The position numbers were made by a program, and so were the translations under genes. The notes beneath the pieces are model-generated. The model worked only from the letters and a program-made list of their open reading frames with translations. It did not search any database and was not told the origin of the DNA. Positions 6,164 through 8,416 of a DNA stretch of 8,416 bases are shown here, piece by piece (position 1 is the first letter of the stretch; each line of letters opens with the position of its first letter). Location: contig JBLHGU010000227.1 of assembly GCA_047615875.1 (NCBI GenBank), positions 1 to 8,416 on the forward strand. Reading direction: 5' to 3'. The stretch is from JBLHGU01 sp047615875 (GTDB lineage Bacteria > Pseudomonadota > Gammaproteobacteria > Arenicellales > CAJQKF01).

Positions 6164-6958
6164 TTATCGACCTTTGAAGTCGGGTTGTCGTTTTTCGTTA
6201 AAAGCCAACACGCCTTCACGTCGATCTTCCGTCGGTACTGTGCGGTTATAGGCTTCGATTTCAAATGCCAGGCCGTCACGCAGGGACATCTGTCCACCGC
6301 GGTGAATCGACTGTTTTGCCTGGCGTACCGCTATCGGTGCATTTGATGCTATACGCTGGGCGATCTTCAAAGTTTCTGCCATCAAATCATCTTGCTCAAA
6401 TACCGCATTAACTAGCCCCCATTGCAAAGCCTCGTCGGCAGTAAAGGGTTTAGCGGATAAAATGAGTTCTTTAGTACGGCGCTCGCCAATGGCCCGAGAT
6501 AATGTCTGGGTGCCGCCTGCTCCAGGAATGATTCCGAGGCTGGTTTCCGTCATGGCAAATCGGGCATTGCTCGAGGCATACACGAAATCTACTGCCGCAG
6601 CCAATTCGCAGCCCCCCGCATAGGCGGCGCCGTTTACGGCCGCTACAACCGGCACTGGGCAATCTAGTGCAGCGCGCACCATACGTTCGTAGACCAGATG
6701 CTGGCTTTGCCATGCAACATCTGTCATGCCATTGCGTTCCTTTAAGTCGCCCCCGGCACAAAAGGCTCGCCGTCCAGCACCGGTTAATACCACACAACGA
6801 CACGAAGAAGGGTCCATGGCCAGTGACTCAAATAAATCCACAACCTCCCTCGACATAATGGTATTGAAGGCGTTGGCAACTTCTGGTCGATTCAAGGTAA
6901 CCAGCAATATATTGGAGTCCAGGTTCTCGACCAGCAGTGATTGATATTTATTTGTCAT
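6164..6958 (-). CDS. Enoyl-CoA hydratase (crotonase family), AUH/3-methylglutaconyl-CoA hydratase-like
   Basis: A 264-residue crotonase-fold enzyme that adds water across the double bond of an enoyl-CoA. The first oxyanion-hole segment is AFCAGGDLKER at residues 65-75, the second is NGAAYAGGCELA at 109-120. Glu118 and Glu138 (TETSLGIIPGAGGTQ) match both catalytic glutamates of true hydratases, so it should be active. The C-terminal third (AIGERRTKELILSA, then TVPTEDRREGVLAFNEKRQPDFKG in two parts) closely resembles the AUH type that hydrates 3-methylglutaconyl-CoA to HMG-CoA. That fits the HMG-CoA lyase-like gene immediately downstream. GTGGAA precedes the ATG as a modest ribosome binding site. 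The usual partners of leucine degradation (isovaleryl-CoA dehydrogenase, methylcrotonyl-CoA carboxylase) are not in the window, so a different short or branched enoyl-CoA is possible. LiuC is the name used for the leucine role. Confidence 0.9.
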   Translation of the reverse strand: MTNKYQSLLVENLDSNILLVTLNRPEVANAFNTIMSREVVDLFESLAMDPSSCRCVVLTGAGRRAFCAGGDLKERNGMTDVAWQSQHLVYERMVRAALDCPVPVVAAVNGAAYAGGCELAAAVDFVYASSNARFAMTETSLGIIPGAGGTQTLSRAIGERRTKELILSAKPFTADEALQWGLVNAVFEQDDLMAETLKIAQRIASNAPIAVRQAKQSIHRGGQMSLRDGLAFEIEAYNRTVPTEDRREGVLAFNEKRQPDFKGR

Positions 6959-7063
6959 AATAATTCCACAGATGCCAGATCAGGGGCATCGATACAATAA
7001 GATATTCAGATAATTACCAGCAGTTTAGTTGTTTTAATCAACTTTACTCAAACCCCGGCTCAT
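6959..7063 (-). promoter_or_regulatory. 105-bp gap between the PLP enzyme and the hydratase operon, possible promoter
   Basis: On the minus strand an AT-rich stretch contains TTGATT and, 19 bases later, TAATTA. This could be a loosely spaced promoter for the three downstream genes. Its presence would make the PLP enzyme a separate transcription unit. The match is weak and no operator-like repeat other than the 6-bp hairpin is visible. Confidence 0.2.
6971..6990 (-). promoter_or_regulatory. Small hairpin in the leader of the hydratase gene
   Basis: GATGCC and GGCATC pair across an 8-base loop, ending 12 bases before the hydratase ATG on the minus strand and just upstream of the GTGGAA ribosome binding site. 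It may influence translation or mark the end of a transcript from the PLP enzyme gene, but a 6-bp stem can easily be chance. Confidence 0.2.
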
Positions 7064-8296
7064 TCAGGCAGATCTACTTTTTACAGCAAGGTGCAAGTTT
7101 GACAGTGCATTATCCATTATTGTCTGTCTGCAAGCTATATTCACCCGGGCAAAGCCAGTACCTTCTTGGCCAAACGCTGGCCCCTTTGAAACTACCCATT
7201 TGGCCTGATCTTTGAGAAAGCTATTGAGTTCATCTGTTTCAAGTTGCAGGCCACGAAAATCCAGCCAGGCCAGGAATGTACCTTCAGGTTCGATAAGCTC
7301 GACCCCGGTAATATCAGTAAGCCGGGTTCTTAGTAATTGTAGATTTTGTTCAATGTAGGTTAAAGCGGCTTTAAGCCAGGGCTCGCCTTTGTTGTAGGCT
7401 GCAACCATAGCCACATTGGCGAAGGCGTTGTTCTTATTTGCGGTGATGCGGCTATTTTCAGTCTGAAAAGCCACACGTTTTTCCGTATCAGAAATAAGTG
7501 TAAATGCACAGCTGCAGGCTGCAATATTAAAAGTTTTGCCAGGGGATAAGCAGGTAATGCTATTAGCCGCATGATTCCCACCAAGGGACGCGAAGGGTAT
7601 GTAGGGTTTATTATTGAAAACCAGGTCACCATGCATTTCATCGGCTACCACAAGCACATTGTGACGCAAACAAATTTCCGCCAGGGTGGTCAACTCTACA
7701 CGAGTCCAAACCCTGCCAACCGGATTATGCGGATTACACAGGTAGAGCATTGTGGCATCGGGTCTTGCGGCTTTTTGTTCCAGATCATCAAAATCCATTA
7801 AATAACGCCCATTCACAAGTTTGAGCGGATTGGTTATTACCTGTCGATGGTTTTCTTCAATTACATCAAAGAAGTCGAAGAACACTGGCGGCTGGATGAT
7901 GATGGCGTCATTGGGCTTACAAAACAGTGTGGCGGCAAAGGCTAGAATATTTAGCACATTTGGGGCACGTAGGATGTGGGACTGATCCACCTCGAAACCA
8001 TGTCTCGACTTCAGCCAGTTAGTTAAAGCAGGCAGAAGTTCCTCCGGAACCGTCTCATAACCAAAAACACCGTGTTTAAGACGTTTTTGCATCGCATTTA
8101 GGACTACCTGTGGAGCCTTGAAATCCATATCGGCAACACTACCGCCAAACAGATTTTCGCCGTGCTGCCCGAGAACCATCGGGTGTACCTTTAGTGCGGG
8201 AACTTCGCGGCGATTAATTACTTCATCAAAAAGACGAATGTCGGTTTGGCTAGATTTCAATAATTTTTCTCGTATAAATTGATTCTGGATCATCAC
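7064..8296 (-). CDS. MalY/PatB-family PLP enzyme (C-S beta-lyase or aminotransferase)
   Basis: A fold-type I PLP enzyme of up to 410 residues. Relatives split cystathionine, cysteine conjugates or related thioethers, releasing a thiol, pyruvate and ammonia; some act as aminotransferases. Family marks: LFDEVINRR near the N-terminus, VADMDFKAP at 54-62, HGVFGYE at 75-81, CNPHNPVGRVW at 187-197, Asp219 (VADEMHGDL) which holds the PLP pyridine nitrogen, the Schiff-base Lys254 in SPGKTFNIA, GTFLAWLDFR at 339-348 and Arg390 for the substrate carboxylate. Two departures: Gly instead of Ser just before the PLP lysine, and loss of the usual Trp before VADMDF. The upstream starts GTG (8296) and ATG (8293) lack a ribosome binding site. 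A TTG at 8260, with GAGAAA before it, would give 398 residues, nearer to the family's usual N-terminus. It heads the minus-strand cluster. Confidence 0.9.
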   Translation of the reverse strand: MMIQNQFIREKLLKSSQTDIRLFDEVINRREVPALKVHPMVLGQHGENLFGGSVADMDFKAPQVVLNAMQKRLKHGVFGYETVPEELLPALTNWLKSRHGFEVDQSHILRAPNVLNILAFAATLFCKPNDAIIIQPPVFFDFFDVIEENHRQVITNPLKLVNGRYLMDFDDLEQKAARPDATMLYLCNPHNPVGRVWTRVELTTLAEICLRHNVLVVADEMHGDLVFNNKPYIPFASLGGNHAANSITCLSPGKTFNIAACSCAFTLISDTEKRVAFQTENSRITANKNNAFANVAMVAAYNKGEPWLKAALTYIEQNLQLLRTRLTDITGVELIEPEGTFLAWLDFRGLQLETDELNSFLKDQAKWVVSKGPAFGQEGTGFARVNIACRQTIMDNALSNLHLAVKSRSA

Positions 8297-8302
8297 AGGA
8301 GG
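8297..8302 (+). promoter_or_regulatory. Consensus Shine-Dalgarno AGGAGG on the plus strand
   Basis: AGGAGG followed after 9 bases by an ATG at 8312. This is the best ribosome binding site in the window and points to a plus-strand gene leaving the right edge, although it abuts the minus-strand PLP enzyme start. Confidence 0.4.
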
Positions 8303-8311
8303 CGAAAGCCA

Positions 8312-8416
8312 ATGTCAACTGGTCTCTGGTTCTTCCAGCCAATTGACTGCTCATGTCGTTCACGCCACAATGAAGGCGAATACACCCCTGCAGTCTTATT
8401 GAAGCATTTTCTACCC
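8312..8416 (+). CDS. Possible 5' end of a plus-strand gene leaving the right edge
   Basis: ATG at 8312 follows AGGAGG with 9-base spacing, and the frame stays open for 35 codons to the window edge, beginning MSTGLWFFQPIDCSC. I do not recognise the peptide; it is rich in Cys, Arg and His with no obvious signal sequence. Against it: the divergent PLP enzyme gene would start only about 15 bp away, leaving no room for either promoter except inside coding sequence. The perfect minus-strand -35 hexamer at 8313-8318 also lies inside it. A chance reading frame is a real alternative. Confidence 0.3.
   Translation, partial: MSTGLWFFQPIDCSCRSRHNEGEYTPAVLLKHFLP
8313..8318 (-). promoter_or_regulatory. 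Consensus -35 box TTGACA upstream of the PLP enzyme gene
   Basis: On the minus strand this is a perfect TTGACA. With an 18-base spacer the next hexamer is GATGAT (4 of 6 matches to TATAAT) at 8294-8289. Transcription from it would begin downstream of the GTG/ATG starts and would favour the internal TTG start at 8260. Confidence 0.3.

Noticed and set aside
5826..6251. 141-codon plus-strand frame opposite the lyase and hydratase junction
   Set aside because: It spans two well-supported minus-strand genes and has a Ser/Thr/Arg-rich composition typical of antisense frames.
6164..8296. Naming the cluster a liu leucine-degradation operon
   Set aside because: Only two of the leucine enzymes are present; the carboxylase subunits, the dehydrogenase and the usual regulator are absent from the window, and two unrelated enzymes are included.

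Overview
The window reads as a chromosomal stretch of a gram-negative proteobacterium. The evidence is a secreted OmpA-like peptidoglycan-binding protein, an ArsH of the proteobacterial type and AUH-type acyl-CoA metabolism. Base composition looks fairly balanced by eye. A gammaproteobacterium, perhaps marine, is my guess, but nothing here fixes the taxon. I see no tRNA, rRNA, CRISPR array, insertion sequence or phage gene.

Layout. The left edge (1-355) is poorly resolved. It holds a possible minus-strand partial gene reaching the window edge and a 16-codon reading frame coupled to it by a TAATG overlap. Next, on the minus strand, come a small YdhR-like putative monooxygenase (1592-1900) and, 33 bp downstream, an OmpA-domain protein (356-1558). 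The natural start of the OmpA-domain protein appears to be an ATA codon, because only that start gives a complete signal peptide. A 114-bp divergent region with a perfect 8+3+8 palindrome separates this pair from three plus-strand genes: an alpha/beta hydrolase (2015-2815), arsH (2924-3670) and a small secreted protein of unknown function (3766-4218).

A strong hairpin (4289-4318) lies between these and a convergent minus-strand cluster. In transcription order the cluster is a MalY/PatB-type PLP enzyme (7064-8296), an AUH-like enoyl-CoA hydratase (6164-6958), an HMG-CoA lyase-family enzyme (5219-6145) and a TauD/TfdA-type 2-oxoglutarate dioxygenase (4323-5180). The last three are spaced by 18 and 38 bp and look co-transcribed; the PLP enzyme sits 105 bp upstream and may belong too.

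How the genes may work together. The hydratase and lyase match the last two steps of leucine breakdown (3-methylglutaconyl-CoA to HMG-CoA to acetoacetate plus acetyl-CoA). However, no carboxylase or isovaleryl-CoA dehydrogenase is present in the window, and a dioxygenase and a C-S lyase/aminotransferase-like enzyme accompany them. This could be a catabolic cassette for a branched acid, amino acid or organosulfur compound; that is inference. The right edge has a consensus-like ribosome binding site and an open plus-strand frame, which conflicts with a minus-strand TTGACA box at the same place.
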